Source: Muscardinus avellanarius (Eukaryota > Chordata > Mammalia > Rodentia > Gliridae). From it: a stretch of 64,000 bases of DNA. Position numbers and translations under genes: made by a program. Within the stretch, counting starts at the first letter, position 1; every line of letters starts with the position of its first letter. This document shows positions 22,447 to 34,600 of this stretch, one piece after another. The stretch is taken from positions 151,924,546-151,988,545 of the forward strand of contig OY726560.1 in assembly GCA_963383645.1 (NCBI GenBank), read 5' to 3'. The notes below the pieces were generated by a model. That model was not told the DNA's origin, did no database searches, and was given only the letters and a program-made list of their open reading frames with translations.

Positions 22447-22823
22447 TCATTGCTGAGCACCTAGCAGTGAGGCTGAGGACAAAACTAATTAAGATACATC
22501 CTTCCAAATAATGCTCTAACTCAGAGTAAGCTTCTGGGTAAATTTGATGGGCTTTAAACATTCATCTGCTTTGAAACCACATTAAAATGAAAGAACAGGG
22601 TTTTTTTTTTTTTATCTTAAGCATAAACTCCCAAGGACAGAGAGAACAGGAGAAATGACAATAGCAATACAAATCTGGAAGCTTGGAAGCATATAGGAAG
22701 GGATAAAAGACCAGTCTGAATCCTCAACTGCAGTGGAAAGAATAAGACCAACTCGCTCTACAGAATCCCCAAAGGCTCTGGAACGGGGCACCAGTCAGCT
22801 CTGTAGGTGGGGGAGAGGGAAGG
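22447..22823. other. Unassigned intergenic sequence
   Basis: Nothing recognised apart from a T run near 22600. Confidence 0.5.
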
Positions 22824-22915
22824 ATCAGCAGGGAGGACTCAGTGGTGCGGTGCTCGCTTGCCAAGCATGCTCGAGGCCCTGTGCTCATTCTCCAGCGCTG
22901 TAAAAAATAAGAAAA
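22824..22915 (+). mobile_element. ID-type monomer SINE
   Basis: gggaggactcagtggtgcgg, gcttgccaagcatgctcgagg and ccagcgctgtaaaaaat match the single ID unit (tRNA-derived, with A and B box remnants) and an A-rich tail. There is no B1-like half. Confidence 0.8.
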
Positions 22916-23440
22916 GAAAGGAACTTGAAAAAGGATGAGGGGACAGCTAATCAGTTAATCCTCAGGCCCTTCCTCCCCATTTGGAAAAAGACTATTTTTT
23001 TTTCTCCCTTTAGAAAGGGCAAATAAAACAGGATTTCACACCTGGTTGGGCATGGAAGTACCATTCCCAAAACACAGAAAATAGGCTCCAATGCCAAAGC
23101 TTCCCATCCTCTTTCTACAGCTTGACACCCACAATCCTGGTGCCTAGGAACCTGGCCCTCCTCCACCCCTCACAGAACACACAGAGCGAAATACCTGAAA
23201 GGACCTAAATATCCTTTTACTAGAAGTTCTTCCAATAAAGGCTCACACCAGCTTGCAGCTTTGATGACCTTCCCAATCAACCATTCCTTTACCCAACATG
23301 CTCAGCGCTTCTGGTCCCCCACTTTCATATGAGCCAATGCCTCAGGCTCACCTGACTTCTGAGGAGAGCGTCATCCTGAGAGATGGAATCACACACAAAA
23401 GAAGACAAAAAGCACACTTGGAAGAGCAAGCTATGAGGAG
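22916..23440. other. Unassigned intergenic sequence
   Basis: No gene or repeat recognised. Confidence 0.5.
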
Positions 23441-23633
23441 CCAAGCATCGTGGCGCACATATTTAATTCTAATATTTTAGAAGATGGAGACAAGAGAATT
23501 GTAGTCAAGTTTGAGGACCGCTTCAGCAACTTAGCAAGACCCTGTTTCAAAATAAAAAGATAAACCAGGCTGGGGGTATAGCTCATGGGTAGAATGACCC
23601 TGGATTCAATCTCCAATTCTACAAAAAGAAAAT

Positions 23634-23681
<48 letters not shown>

Positions 23682-23684
23682 ACT
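23441..23684 (+). mobile_element. B1/ID fusion SINE with (CA)n tail
   Basis: A diverged B1 half (ccaagcatcgtggcgcac), caacttagcaagaccctg, then ggctgggggtatagctcatg. The tail aaaataaa passes into an uninterrupted CA run at about 23636-23675. Confidence 0.9.
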
Positions 23685-24534
23685 ATGCAGGAAAAAGGAG
23701 ATTCCAGAGAATCTTTACTTACTATCCCTCAGATATATAAAAAGAGATCTTAGAACAATAAAACAAGAACAAGATGTCATTAGAAGGAGTACTCTGTCAA
23801 CAGCAATAAAACGATTAGAGACTAAAAATACAAGGAAAGTGAAAAGACACTATAAAATTTGGAAGATAAAGACTCTAGAAAGTAGAGTATAGAATGCTAG
23901 ACACAATCAGGAAAGGAGAGAGAAGAGACCAGAAAGGACTGGTCTAGAGGCACAACATCTAAACAACTGGAGGTCTAGAAAGAGAAGAGAAAGAAAACAG
24001 GCGGAAACACCATTCTTTATGAAATGATTCAAGAATTTAGCAGGACTCAAAGAGATTAGCTGAGTGACTTGGTCTCCCCAGATAGACTCCCCGAAGCTCC
24101 TGGATCCCAGGGTCCATGCTGATCCAGCTCTGTGTGCCTCCACAGTGCCAGAGCCTGCACACAGTGGTGCGCTCCCTTGGTGCTCATCAAACACAGAGGG
24201 AAGGAAGGGGGAGGGATGGAGGGAGGGAGCAGATGCCCATCTAGAGAGGTGCACCAGGACAGGGGTGGGGTGGGAGCTTCTATCCAGGGCTAAGGAGTCT
24301 CTGAGGGCTGAGTGAATGGTCCAGGTGGGCAGAGCTACCTGCCGGTGGGTGGAGCAGCTCCGCAAAGGCTCTGGTGTGTGAGGAGGCTCTGTGCACACAC
24401 ACACTTGGATGTGCAAGCCTGTGCTTGGAGAACAGTGACCCCCCCAATGAGGCTGTGCTGCTGGGCTGAGACCAGCAGTGTCTCTAGCCACTTCCTGGCT
24501 CATTGAGGTCACTTGGTGTCTTAATGCCTGAAGA
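23685..24534. other. Unassigned; contains the longest non-kinase open frame
   Basis: Reverse frame 23907-24512 is open for 201 codons. It has no known domain, is rich in Ser, Leu and Pro, and covers a GC-rich stretch in which a weak MIR-like trace (about 24080-24190) can be seen. I do not consider it a gene. Confidence 0.45.
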
Positions 24535-24670
24535 TCAAGGTTCTCAGTGCTGAGTCCTCATCAGAAGCACTGGGGAGCATCTGTACCCCACATATGCTTG
24601 TGCCTCACCCTAAGAGAGTATGAACCATAGGTCTGGGGTGGAACCTAGGAAACTATTTGCTAAGAGACCC
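24535..24670 (+). mobile_element. MER5-type hAT DNA transposon remnant
   Basis: ggttctcagtgctgagtcctc, catcagaagcactgggg, then ataggtctggggtggaacc and aaactatttgctaag follow the order of the MER5A consensus (hAT-Charlie, non-autonomous). The right terminus is not seen. Confidence 0.7.
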
Positions 24671-24799
24671 CAGTGTCAGGGGATGAGCTGGCCTTGGGGA
24701 GATGAGAAGGACAAATATGGACTTCGGGGCTAAAATTCACCTGGGACTTTTTCTGAAATGCAAAGCGGATGCATTTCAATCTATTTGAATAAAAGAAGA

Positions 24800-24935
24800 T
24801 GAATATTGTCTTAGTGTTAATTATGAGTGATATGTGCATGTATGCCTCTACCATCTTGTATTCCATTAAGATGCATGACTACAATGCACCAATAAAAAAA
24901 TAAAAAATAAAACAAACACTACAAGAGAGTTATTT
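24800..24935 (+). mobile_element. L1 3' end, forward
   Basis: gatatgtgcatgtatgcc, gtattccattaagatgc, then actacaatgcaccaataaaa and an A-rich tail. The terminus is the same as that of the reverse L1s at 11140 and 62101. Only the last part of the 3' UTR is present. Confidence 0.75.
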
Positions 24936-25499
24936 TGTGAGCCCTTCATTATTAATGAATCAATCAAGTTGTTGCTGATTTGAAGTAATTTAAATATGGA
25001 AAGTTACGATTGATTTCCTACTTTCATTACTGCAATTTAATAGGCTCTTTACTCATTTCTTTCTTCTGTATGTTAGTAACAATAAAATCATTCTTAAGGT
25101 GAGCTACTGTATTTCATATATAATATGTGACATTGGTCCTATTCAAAGTACTCAATTTTAAGGATGGAAAATGCTTTAAAAATACCCCCCAGGAAATGGC
25201 ATTCCTGAAATAGGCATTATTTTGTTCCTATCCTGATGTTTCTTTAATCTTACCTTCAAAATCAAGCAATATCCACAGAGTTCCTCCTCTGTGCAAAGCC
25301 AGGATTTGGGAAGCAGGGAGCTAATCTGCTGTACAGAAATCAAGAAACCAGGAGCCCTGAGCCCTGTTCTACAGCTTGCAAACTGGCTGGGGAGATAAGA
25401 CTGACAGGTATGAAAATACTGCCAGTGATCCAAGGTGTTATTTGCTAAGATCAAGCAAGAGGCGCAGACAACAAAGCTATGGGTGGCTCGGGGGAGGGC
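24936..25499. other. Unassigned AT-rich sequence
   Basis: No gene or repeat recognised. Confidence 0.5.
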
Positions 25500-25860
25500 G
25501 AGGGAGCTGTGGACTTGGCCGGTCAGGGAAGGCTCCCTGGAGGAGGTTATGATCTGGGCTGGCCTTGGAGCCTGGGGGAAACTTCACTGCACAGAGCTGA
25601 AGAAAGAGACTCCTGGGGTTGAGTGAGGAGAGGATAGCACAAGTCCAGAGGAAGGAAGACGTCAGGCCTCGGTGGGAGGCCTTGCAGATCAAGGGAAGGG
25701 CCTTCGTGGGAATTCCTGATGGTGAGACTGGACAGGATGTGAGGGCGCAGCCATGGAGGAACCTGGAAGTCACGGTGAAAGCAGTGGGCAGTCGGGGGAG
25801 ACTTTTTTTCTTTGGTTTAGAGAAGTAGCAAGTGGATATAGAATTTTGGGAATGCTAATC
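25500..25860 (+). repeat. Old interspersed repeat, not named
   Basis: gtcagggaaggctccctgg, aggaggttatgatctgggctgg and gaggaacctggaagtcacg resemble an old mammalian repeat whose copies contain ggaaggcttcctggaggagg. I do not name the family. Confidence 0.4.
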
Positions 25861-28039
25861 TGGACGAGTATCCCGTAAGTTAGGAAAGCAATAAAGTGAA
25901 TTAGGAAGCTGTTGACAGATCTAAGTGTGTGGTAGTCTGAGTTAGGCCAATGGATCAAGACCTAGAACTGTTAGTTGACACAAAAGGGTGATGGATGAGG
26001 GTTCACGTTCACTGGACAAAAGGCATCGCAGGATGGTAGACCAGGCTAAGGAGGGACCCAGCCCCCAGCACAGCTCCTGAGATCTGGAAGTGGGGACTCA
26101 GGGGGACTCAGGGACCACCTTTGAGGGTCCTGCTCTCAGAATGACTTAGCCCCATCTTGTTTCAACTTTGTGGGATTTTCTCCAGATTTGGGACAGAGAG
26201 TTGGTAGCTTGGCTCAGGACATATGTCTCTCCCTGGAGCCAGGGAAGAGGCCACTATGGTTGTCAGGGCCCCTTGCCCAGTGGAGAGCTGGGAGAAAGAG
26301 AAAGCTGGAGTGTGGGGAGGAGGCTGAGGTCCAGGAAGTCTGGGCATGGGACTAAGAACTGCACTGATTCCTCAGGTGACAACGGTGTACAATTTGGCAA
26401 AATGCAGGATCACAAAGTGTGTTATGATTAATCATGATGAAAATATTTAAGCTGCTGAAGAGGTAAATTGTGGTTCCATAGTCCTTCTGTGATTTACAGA
26501 GAACAAGGAGGTCTGATGGCTGGCCACTCCCCCAGGCCCAGGGCTTCTCCTGCTGGGGACTTGAGATACTAGGCACATGGCTCTTTGCCCGAGGCTTCCC
26601 TTTCTTTATCTATAAAAGGAGGAGTTTTACCTGGATAGCCCCCAGTAAATAATGACCAACATCTCTAGGCTACTTTTCAGGATGCAAAGTTCTTTAAAAT
26701 ATGTTATAAAATTTTATTCTTCAAGCACAACTCTTAGTCATTGAATAAACTTGATTTAAACCCCCACATCCCACCCTTTATCACCCAGAATAGCGGTGGT
26801 CTTGCTGTTCTGATGGTCCATGGGCGTGGAGGTTAGTGACATTCTTCTCCATAAACCTGCGGATACCACTGCTTCCTCTCAATCTCTGAGAAAAGCAACT
26901 GAGACAAAGAGAAGACGGTGCCACACAGCCCTGGAGAAATGGGTCTGAACTAATTCGCTTTTTATGCATAGTGTCTCAGGAAATGAGACAGTGTTTTAGT
27001 GGTGGAGCGAGGTTCTTCACTAACCTCCCTCAGAAATTCATAGATCTTTTCACAACAGGATCCGTCTCTTTCTCCAGGGTGAGAGGGCAGAGAGCACCTC
27101 ACTTCTTGTGCTTGATCATTGTGCTCAATCGAAATTGAGTTTTCCAGCTAGCTTTGCACACTGCGAAATAGATTTGATTGTGCCAGCGGTGAACAGGAGT
27201 ACCAGCTTGCCCTCAAAGACCATCAATATATAATTTACACAGCTCAGGGGATGCTCAGTGGGAAAATATTTCCTCCATCATTTGTGATGCCTAGATGCAT
27301 CACTTAATTCTTCCACATTAATTTTTTTTTTCTGTTAGGTAGCTAGATAGAAAGGAGGAAGCCAAATTTGTATGCACCTGAGGGAAAAAGTTGAGTGGGC
27401 CCTTATGAAAGGAAAGATGGGACTCCCCAGCTAGCAATGGTTAGAGAGTCATGGTTAGAGCTGCAGAGACATCAGGAGGCTGAACTAATTGCCTGCGTAA
27501 CACCCTGCAGGGGTTCACTTCAGTGCCGATGGGAAAAGTCCCCAACATGGCCAGATTAGTGAGAACAGCCCAGTCACACAAAGCTATGGTTCAAAATGTG
27601 AAGACGTGGTGCCCTCCCCAAATGCATATGCACGAGGGGGAAGGTTTCAGAAGGCAGCCCATTACAGACTTTTCTTCTGGGACACATCCTTTTTCCTATG
27701 CTGTTTTCTATTCCAGGAAAGTGACTCTTTCAAGACCCTTCCTCCAGAATGTAACTGACCCTTTTTTTCCCCCTCAAAAGTAACCTCTTTATCCCAATGT
27801 TCTCTTAAACTGTACCCCCATTTCCCTAACTGAACCTTTTATGTACCCTTATTAGTGCTTTCTGTTTGAAATCTTTCTCTTGGCAAAAGTAAGAATCGAG
27901 GAAGAGATAATAGCCTCATAACAATTCATTTTGAGGAGAGATTATTGCCCTATAACATTTCCACCGTTAAGGTTTGAAGACACTTCTTACTCTCCTACTC
28001 AGGGCCATCAGTGGGAGCTGGCATGCTGCAAGGTATCTG
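25861..28039. other. Unassigned intergenic sequence
   Basis: No gene recognised. A possible short MIR trace at about 26590-26650 (tttctttatctataaaagg) is too weak to call. Open frames reach at most 87 codons. Confidence 0.45.
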
Positions 28040-28160
28040 AGAGAGAATCTAGTCCTTTATTATTACAAGGAAATCGGGTTCTTAAGAGGTTACGTGAATT
28101 GCTCCAGGTCCTGGGGCTGAGAATTCAGGTTCCTGACACCCCCAGAACACTCCACACTTG
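28040..28160 (-). repeat. MIR element, reverse
   Basis: ttattacaaggaaatcgg, aagaggttacgtgaattgctcc and gagaattcaggttcctgac match the reversed MIR core and tRNA-derived region. Short and diverged. Confidence 0.5.
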
Positions 28161-29556
28161 ACAGTCTACACAGGTTGAAGGCTGCAGAACCAGTCTTGCA
28201 TTACCTGGGTGTTGAATCAGGGAGAAATAAAGAGAAAGAGCCAGAGAGGCAAAGGAGTGGGACAGAGCAGAGTGTGAGGGAGGAGAGCTTTACAGTTAGG
28301 CTGGAGGATAATTTACAGTAGGGATGCTTGCAGTACCAGGAGGAAGGCTAATTTTGCAAAGCCCTCACCCTAAATAGCGGCGTGAGATAAAGATCAGGTC
28401 AGCCTCAGCTTGCTGACAATTCAGCAGTGCATTTCCTACCTGCCTCTGAACCTCAGCAAGACATTTTTGGGCACATGTGGTGTTTAAAATTAGTTTGTAA
28501 GGCACTAGACTGAGAGTTCCTCTCGTAAGCTGTTTTCTGAGCATACTCACAGCGAAGTGGGATGTCTTGCCTGGGAAAGCATGCAGGTGTGGCATGGAAG
28601 GACAGCCCCTGAAGCCTCTGTTTGGGTCTTTCCAGGAAGGAATGAAGAGAAGATAGGGCAGGAATGTCTCAGGGCCTTAGGTCAGTGGGAGCTCATTTGG
28701 GGGCATAGGGACAGAGGAAGAAGACAAGGACAAGCTCACCTTTGTGTGTCCTCCGCGGGGCCTGGCACACTGGAAGGGTCTTGGCTGGAGCATGATGCCT
28801 TCACTCTGGAAGTCATTGCCTCACCCGGGCAAAGGCACTTTCCCCTCCCTTTCATCACACTCCCGGGCAGAGTTATACAGTCCTGGGCCCCTGTGATCAA
28901 TCATGGTACCTTTGGTGACTATGCATGATTTTACAGTGACTGTCTTTCTTTGACTCTATTTCTCTTTTGTTCCCTAGCATTAAAAAATTGCCCAATGTGA
29001 AACTGCAAAGGTATTGTGTCTTAGGGCACATGCTACTGACAAAGGCCGGAGGGGTTCATTTGGACCACAGGGAAGTCATCTTTCAGGTGCCAGCTAACCT
29101 TGCACCATTCAGAAGGTGCCCCAAACCACCCTCCTAAGAAAACTAAGCATAAAAAATGAAAATATCTACATCCCCAGTGCCCTAGAGGAGGTCCTTCAGG
29201 GCTGCTCTTCTGAGATGGGGATCTGTCTCCCTGCGCTCAGCCAGTGGTTACTGCTCCCTCCAACAACTCCCCATGAAAAGGGGTGCGAGGGCAGTGAAGG
29301 GGGGCTGGTGATGAACTGACTGGCTTCTCACCAGCCCTTCCTTCCCATGGTTGCCCTGGATCTAGACTGGCCATGGAAATTTACAGAGAGGAGAAAGGAG
29401 AGAAATACTGTGGCCTTGTATAGGGGAACCCTGTAGGCAGTACAGGTGCTGAAGAACTTGGGAACTCTCTTCTCGTCTTGGATTTAGGGGCAGCAGGGGC
29501 TTTCTGGATAGGCCCTGAAAGACATCCTTTGAAAGCGTCTTTTCTCTTTTGGTGTA

Positions 29557-29557
<1 letters not shown>
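28161..29557. other. Unassigned intergenic sequence
   Basis: No gene or repeat recognised. The frame at 28557-28928 (123 codons) has no recognisable domain. Confidence 0.45.

Positions 29558-29596
<39 letters not shown>
29558..29596. repeat. (TG)n microsatellite at SINE tail
   Basis: A nearly pure TG run. It sits at the tail side of the reverse SINE that follows. Confidence 0.97.
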
Positions 29597-29790
29597 GCTG
29601 GAGATTGAACCCAGGACATTCTATCTCCAAGCTATACCCCCATCCCTTTTTATTTCTTGTTTTGCAAAAGGGTCTCACTAATTTTCTGAGAGTCTTCCTA
29701 ATTTTCTGAGGCTGGCCTCAATCCTGTGATCTTCCTGCCTCAGCCTTTCAAGTACTAGGATTTCAAGCATGCACCATCATGACTGGCTGG
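29597..29790 (-). mobile_element. B1/ID fusion SINE, reverse
   Basis: gctggagattgaacccagg, ccaagctatacccccatcc, a duplicated aattttctgag in the B1 part, cctcagcctttcaagtac, ending catcatgactggctgg. Confidence 0.9.
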
Positions 29791-30295
29791 CTTTTTGTCT
29801 TATTATTATTATTTTCATTTTTTTTTTCCTTAGGGATTGCAGAGGAGGCCAAGCTTACAAAAGAGAAAAGCGACTTTTACTTTTTGGGAAACAAACTTGT
29901 ACAGCCAACACAAATGCTTAAATACTTAAATCATTCAGGAAACACTTATAATCAAATTCTTTATACTTGAACACTGGATTCCTGCCCAGACCCAGTTAGA
30001 TACCTCACTTTAGATAAAACAATTTGTTTACAACACTGAGTCCTGCTAACAGGGAGGCTGGCAACTCCTCCAGGGGATGCCAACCCTGCCAGAGAGGAGC
30101 TTTACATTTCTGTCTGCTGGGAGACCACAGGACAAGAGGTGTCTACACAGCCGGTGTCTCTGAAACCCAGAGGACTGTCCTTCTGACCTTCCTCAGCCAT
30201 GGCCCTGGGATCTGCATAGCCCAACCCAGTGGCATTGTGGCTTCATGGTGGGATCACCAAACAGGGGAGTGTGTAGGGTGTACTCACTGCCCATA
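29791..30295. other. Unassigned intergenic sequence
   Basis: A T-rich start, then unassigned DNA. The 90-codon frame at 30024-30296 matches nothing known to me. Confidence 0.45.
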
Positions 30296-30425
30296 AACTC
30301 GGGCAAGCCACTGGCTCATCCTGACCCTCAGTTTCTTCTTCTACAATGCAAAAGTCATAAATCACCTGTGGTATGTCAAGATATTAAAATGCTAGAGCTT
30401 ATTTGCTGTAGAAGCTAGGGTTAAT
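30296..30425 (+). repeat. MIR element
   Basis: cgggcaagccactggctcatc, ccctcagtttcttcttctac and aatgcaaaagtcataaatcac follow the forward MIR order (gggcaagt...cctcagtttcctcatctg). Confidence 0.65.
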
Positions 30426-30465
30426 CAGACAGATTCAGTCCTTCATGTGTGCTAAGTCATTAATT

Positions 30466-30680
30466 AATTTATATTTATTTATTTACTTATTTTGGTACTG
30501 GAGATTGAACTTGGGGGGCGTTCTACCTCCAAGCTATGCCCCCTGGTTTTGTTTATTTTGAAACAGAATCCTGCTAAGTTGCTGAGGTTGTCCTCAAACT
30601 TCTGATCCTCCTATCTCAGCTTCAAAAAGTACTGTGATTACAAGCGTGCACCATCTCCCAAGTGCTGGATTGCAGGCATA
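30466..30680 (-). mobile_element. B1/ID fusion SINE, reverse, with repeated head end
   Basis: A (TTTA) tail, ggtactggagattgaactt, gctatgccccctgg, ctgctaagttgctgagg. The terminal part appears twice in tandem: agtactgtgattacaagc, then aagtgctggattgcaggc, so the head end is partly duplicated. Confidence 0.88.
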
Positions 30681-31694
30681 ATATGTGTTTTTCCCCATTT
30701 TATACAGAATGTGATAATTAAGTAAACAATTTGCTTATGGCCCTCAGAAGAAGCAAGGCAGGATTTGAATGTAGAAGACATTTAAGCCACAGGGTCAAGT
30801 TTTTGCATACACTGCTTTAAAATTCTGGCAGGTGTTCATGTGGTCATATATTTTTGTGAAATTTGCAAAAGTGAGGTATTTTGTCTGCAATCGGCCACGA
30901 TCATTGTCTCTGTGCCTGGCCTCATCCATACCTCTTCAGTTCTCTCGGCTGGATGTTGGAAAGGCTCTGGGCATGTTGGCATCTGACTAATAGGATGATA
31001 AATTGGGTAATGTTTGGTTGTTTGTTGGATAGTTTTCTGTAGTTTGCAGTCACTTCTGCAGAGTTAAATTACTACTTGCTTTCTGGATGTAATAATGACT
31101 CTCAGGAATGCTCTGACCATTAACCGACATCTCACCTCAAAGCATGACAGGGAGTGTCTAGTGCCTTGTACCGGAATTATGTAAGAAGGGAAAAAAATGA
31201 GGCTTGAACTGGATGAGGCTGAGCTGTAGGAGATTCTCCCAAATGTTACATCTCAAATACACAAAGAATGTGAGCGTTTGCCCAATTTAACAACAATTTG
31301 AAGATTGCAGGCTGTCGCTAAGACAGAGTTGAAAAGGTTAAGTAAATGTTTCTAAGTGACCAAAAAATGAAAACAAATTTTGATCAGTCATGCTAGAGCA
31401 AAGACAGAATTGCTTTCCATTTTACTTTACCAAGAAATGTTATGAAATCATTGTCACATAAGAGTGACAGCGTAAACAGCCAAAAGAAAAATCACAAAAG
31501 TAGGAAATATAAAAAGCAGGCAGTTAGCTGACAATATCATCATGTTATTTTCAAAATATTTAGACTGTTGTATTTGCCTAATGTAAAATTGACATAGTTT
31601 CGCTTTGCATTCAAAATAAACACAAATGTTTATTTTGTAATCAAAATAAATGTGATTTATAATCACGTTTTTTCTCCTCGCTTCTTTAAGCAGT
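30681..31694. other. Unassigned AT-rich sequence
   Basis: No gene or repeat recognised. Confidence 0.5.
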
Positions 31695-32084
31695 GTCCAG
31701 GAAAATGGATGGAACCAGAGAATATTATGCTAAGTGAGATCAGCCAGTATCAGAAAGTGAAAGGTCTGTTTTCTCTCAAATGTGGAAACTAGAGTGGAAA
31801 TAGGAAACAAAAGAGACTTCGGATAAATGAGGAGAGAGGCCAGTAGAAGAGTGGAAGGGGATTGGGCAAGGGAGGTAGGGAGTGAGAAAGAGGCTGAGGA
31901 GGAAAACTGTTCAAATAATGCTATGTCCATATACGAAGGCATCACTACCCATCTCACATGTATGAGGAGGACAGAGTGGGGAGCAGATGGATACAGAAGT
32001 AAAATCCCAAGTGCTGTGTGATGATATGTTTGGATCACTTTGAGTCTCACCATTACATGGAATAGTCATGCACCAGCACAAATA
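31695..32084 (+). mobile_element. L1 3' UTR, forward
   Basis: aaaatggatggaaccagag, attatgctaagtgagatcagcc and atggaatagtcatgcaccag, in this order, mark the end of ORF2 and the 3' UTR of a lineage-type L1. An ID SINE is inserted immediately after, in its tail. Confidence 0.75.
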
Positions 32085-32180
32085 TATTTAGTTTTTTTCT
32101 TTCTGTGATACTGGGGATTGAACCCAGTACCTCACACATGCTAGGCAAGTACTCTACTATTGAGCTAAATCCCCAGACCT
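32085..32180 (-). mobile_element. ID-type monomer SINE, reverse
   Basis: gatactggggattgaaccc, catgctaggcaagtactctac and gagctaaatccccag match a single reversed ID unit with a T-rich tail on its left. Confidence 0.85.
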
Positions 32181-34514
32181 ACAAAAGTATATTTAAAAAA
32201 TCATATGAACTTCAGGTCCCATAAAATGTGTACCTGCCAGAGCCTAGGGATCAGTGTAAAACATACATCCCTGTCTTCAGGGATGTTCAGAGGGAACAAG
32301 AGAGCATTCTCTTCCCAGAGGCTATTTTGTTGTTATTGCTGTTGTTGTTGTATTGTTTCTTATTTTTCCCTTGGATGAGGGTTATTTTGGGGGCTGGTGG
32401 GAGCTGTCAACACCCCACCTCACCTGGCTGAGCATGTGCTGTAGTGGCTGCTTCTGCACCAGTCTCCTCACTATCACTGCCTGGTTTCTGCCTCTGTCTC
32501 TGCTTGGAGGACCAGCAGACAGGCCATGGCCATGGAGATGTGCCCAGAAACCTCCCACAGCCTCCTGGAGTGGCGGTAATGAGCACCTCCTTCATCCCCA
32601 GTGCAGGAAGGACAGGGCAGATTCTGTGGTCCCTGGCTGGCTGTGCACCTGTGCAAGCCACCCTTATTGCCTACATTGGCTTTATTCTTCACTCCTCAGG
32701 AAACCGCCCCATCATGGGCCCCAGTAAAGCTTCACTTGGAGGAAATTGCTGCTGGTCTCTTCGTGATTTCTATCTCAAGTTGAGCAAAAGAGCTCATGAC
32801 TGAGCTGATGGCACTAAGAGATGACAACTGGTAACACCAGAAGTGCCGTGCCTCACCTTTCTGTGATTTCCATCCAAACAGAGCAAAAGGACCCTCAGTG
32901 GATTGATACCAGTACTGTGCCACAGTGAAGCATAGCTGTGGAGCTTGCCCTTTGGAAAAGACACTTGCAAAAATTCACCTGCGATTCTGCATTTGATGTC
33001 AGGTGATCTATGGAGCCTCTCCATCTGATGTTCATCTCAAAACTTCTGGCTGAGGTGTGTGCAAAGCTCTCTTCCCACTTTCCCAATCTGTTCCTGCAAT
33101 TCCATCGTGGAATTATTGTCTTGCTTTTGCATGTTATAAAATATTCATTTGCTATCTCCAGAACTGATAAGGTGCTAGAAGGAATTCGGTCTTTCCAGAG
33201 GAGATTGCCTCATACTGTGTAGAACTTCTCTGGGAAATCTCAGAATCCCTTAGGTAAGGTCACCTGCTGCAGGAAGACATATGAAAATTGCCTACCTTCT
33301 CTATGTCCTATGTTCCAAGCCTACCCTGAGTCCCCCAGGTGGCTTTGGTAATGTTATTTGGAAAGCAAGAGGAAGCAGACAAAGTATTAGGTATTTGTGT
33401 TTAAGCTTACTTTTCCAGTTTTGTTTTTTAATTTATGATCACTGAACTAATTTTTGTGCATACGTTGGGTCTTAATTCTGCCAACACTCGCCCTCTGCTT
33501 TGGGGAAGGCATTTGGATGGGGAGAGGCTCTGCTGGGATTCCTTTCTTGCTATGGCCTTGGTTTTTTTCTTCTTCAACATGAATACCATCGATGTCTGTT
33601 TACTTTAACTTCCTAGCATATATGAGAGCCATACATCCTGTTTTAAGTCTTTTAAAGAAGTTTAAACTAAAAATTCTGTAAATATCAAAGTCAAATGTGA
33701 AAGGATACCTTAGGACTTAATCAAATATAAAAAAAAACTTAAATGTGCCTTTACTCACTCTATTCAGATTTGGGACATGTAACTTATGATAGCTCTTTTT
33801 TTTTAAGTATTCAAATATCTCACCTTCATCCTGTGAGAAAAATTATCTTCATAATTGAGCCACTGGCTGTGTTTTGCAGAGTTTGTCATCCATGCTCCTT
33901 GGTCCTCTAGATAAAGCCCTCCCTTGATTATGGGTCCCTGGAAAGCTATTCCTGAGCCTCAAGAGCTCAGTGGAATAACATCAGGATGGCTATTGTCTTC
34001 ATCCAGCCTATGGCTGTGTGTTTGTGATCTTCTCAAGGGACATATTTACTGTCCTGCTTCTTAAAGCAAGCTTTAAAAAGTGTAGTCACAATAAATGAGG
34101 CTCTTAAAACTATGAGGTCCAACTTATATAAGGTCTGTAAAGGAGTCAAATTCACAGAGATGGAAGGTTGTATTGATACCCTGTGCCATGAGGAATTTCT
34201 CTGGGAATTTGCAGGGATACAAAGGGGAGTCATTGTTTAATGGGTACTGAGTTTCAATTTTGCAAGATGAAAAGAGTTCTGAGGATGGATAGTGGTGGTG
34301 GCTTCATAATAGTATACTTAATGCCCCCGGATTGGGCACTTCAAATGGGTTACGATGGTAAATGTTATATGCATATTTCCACAGTTAAAATTAGATTTTA
34401 AAATTATAGGATAAAATATCTAGGAATGATAACTCGTCAAACTTATTTATCTTTTTTCTTTTTTTACTGAGTATATCAGTGACTTTTATCAAGAGTTCAA
34501 ATCTAGTAAGTCTA
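32181..34514. other. Unassigned intergenic sequence
   Basis: No gene or repeat recognised. Overlapping frames of 119-124 codons at 32353-32803 lie in a GC-richer stretch. They are Ser/Leu/Pro-rich, open on both strands at once and match no family, so they are most likely chance frames. Confidence 0.45.
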
Positions 34515-34600
34515 AATGGGACTTCAGCATCTGCATTTTAAAAAATTTATTAGGTTAATTCTTAAATTCCATGGCTGAGAATCTCTATTAGATTCCATGA
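34515..34600 (+). mobile_element. Possible MER5-type hAT fragment
   Basis: tagtaagtctaaatgggac, ttcagcatctgcatttt and the following A/T stretch resemble the middle of MER5A. Short and weak. Confidence 0.4.

Noticed and set aside
22824..22915. tRNA-like sequence with box A and B remnants
   Set aside because: It is an ID SINE with an A-rich tail; it would not fold as a functional tRNA.
23907..24512. Reverse open frame of 201 codons
   Set aside because: No recognisable domain, low-complexity Ser/Leu/Pro composition, GC-rich region where long chance frames are common, and partial overlap with a MIR-like trace.
32353..32803. Overlapping frames of 119-124 codons on both strands
   Set aside because: Multiple simultaneous frames in GC-richer DNA, no known motif, no convincing splice signals bounding an exon.
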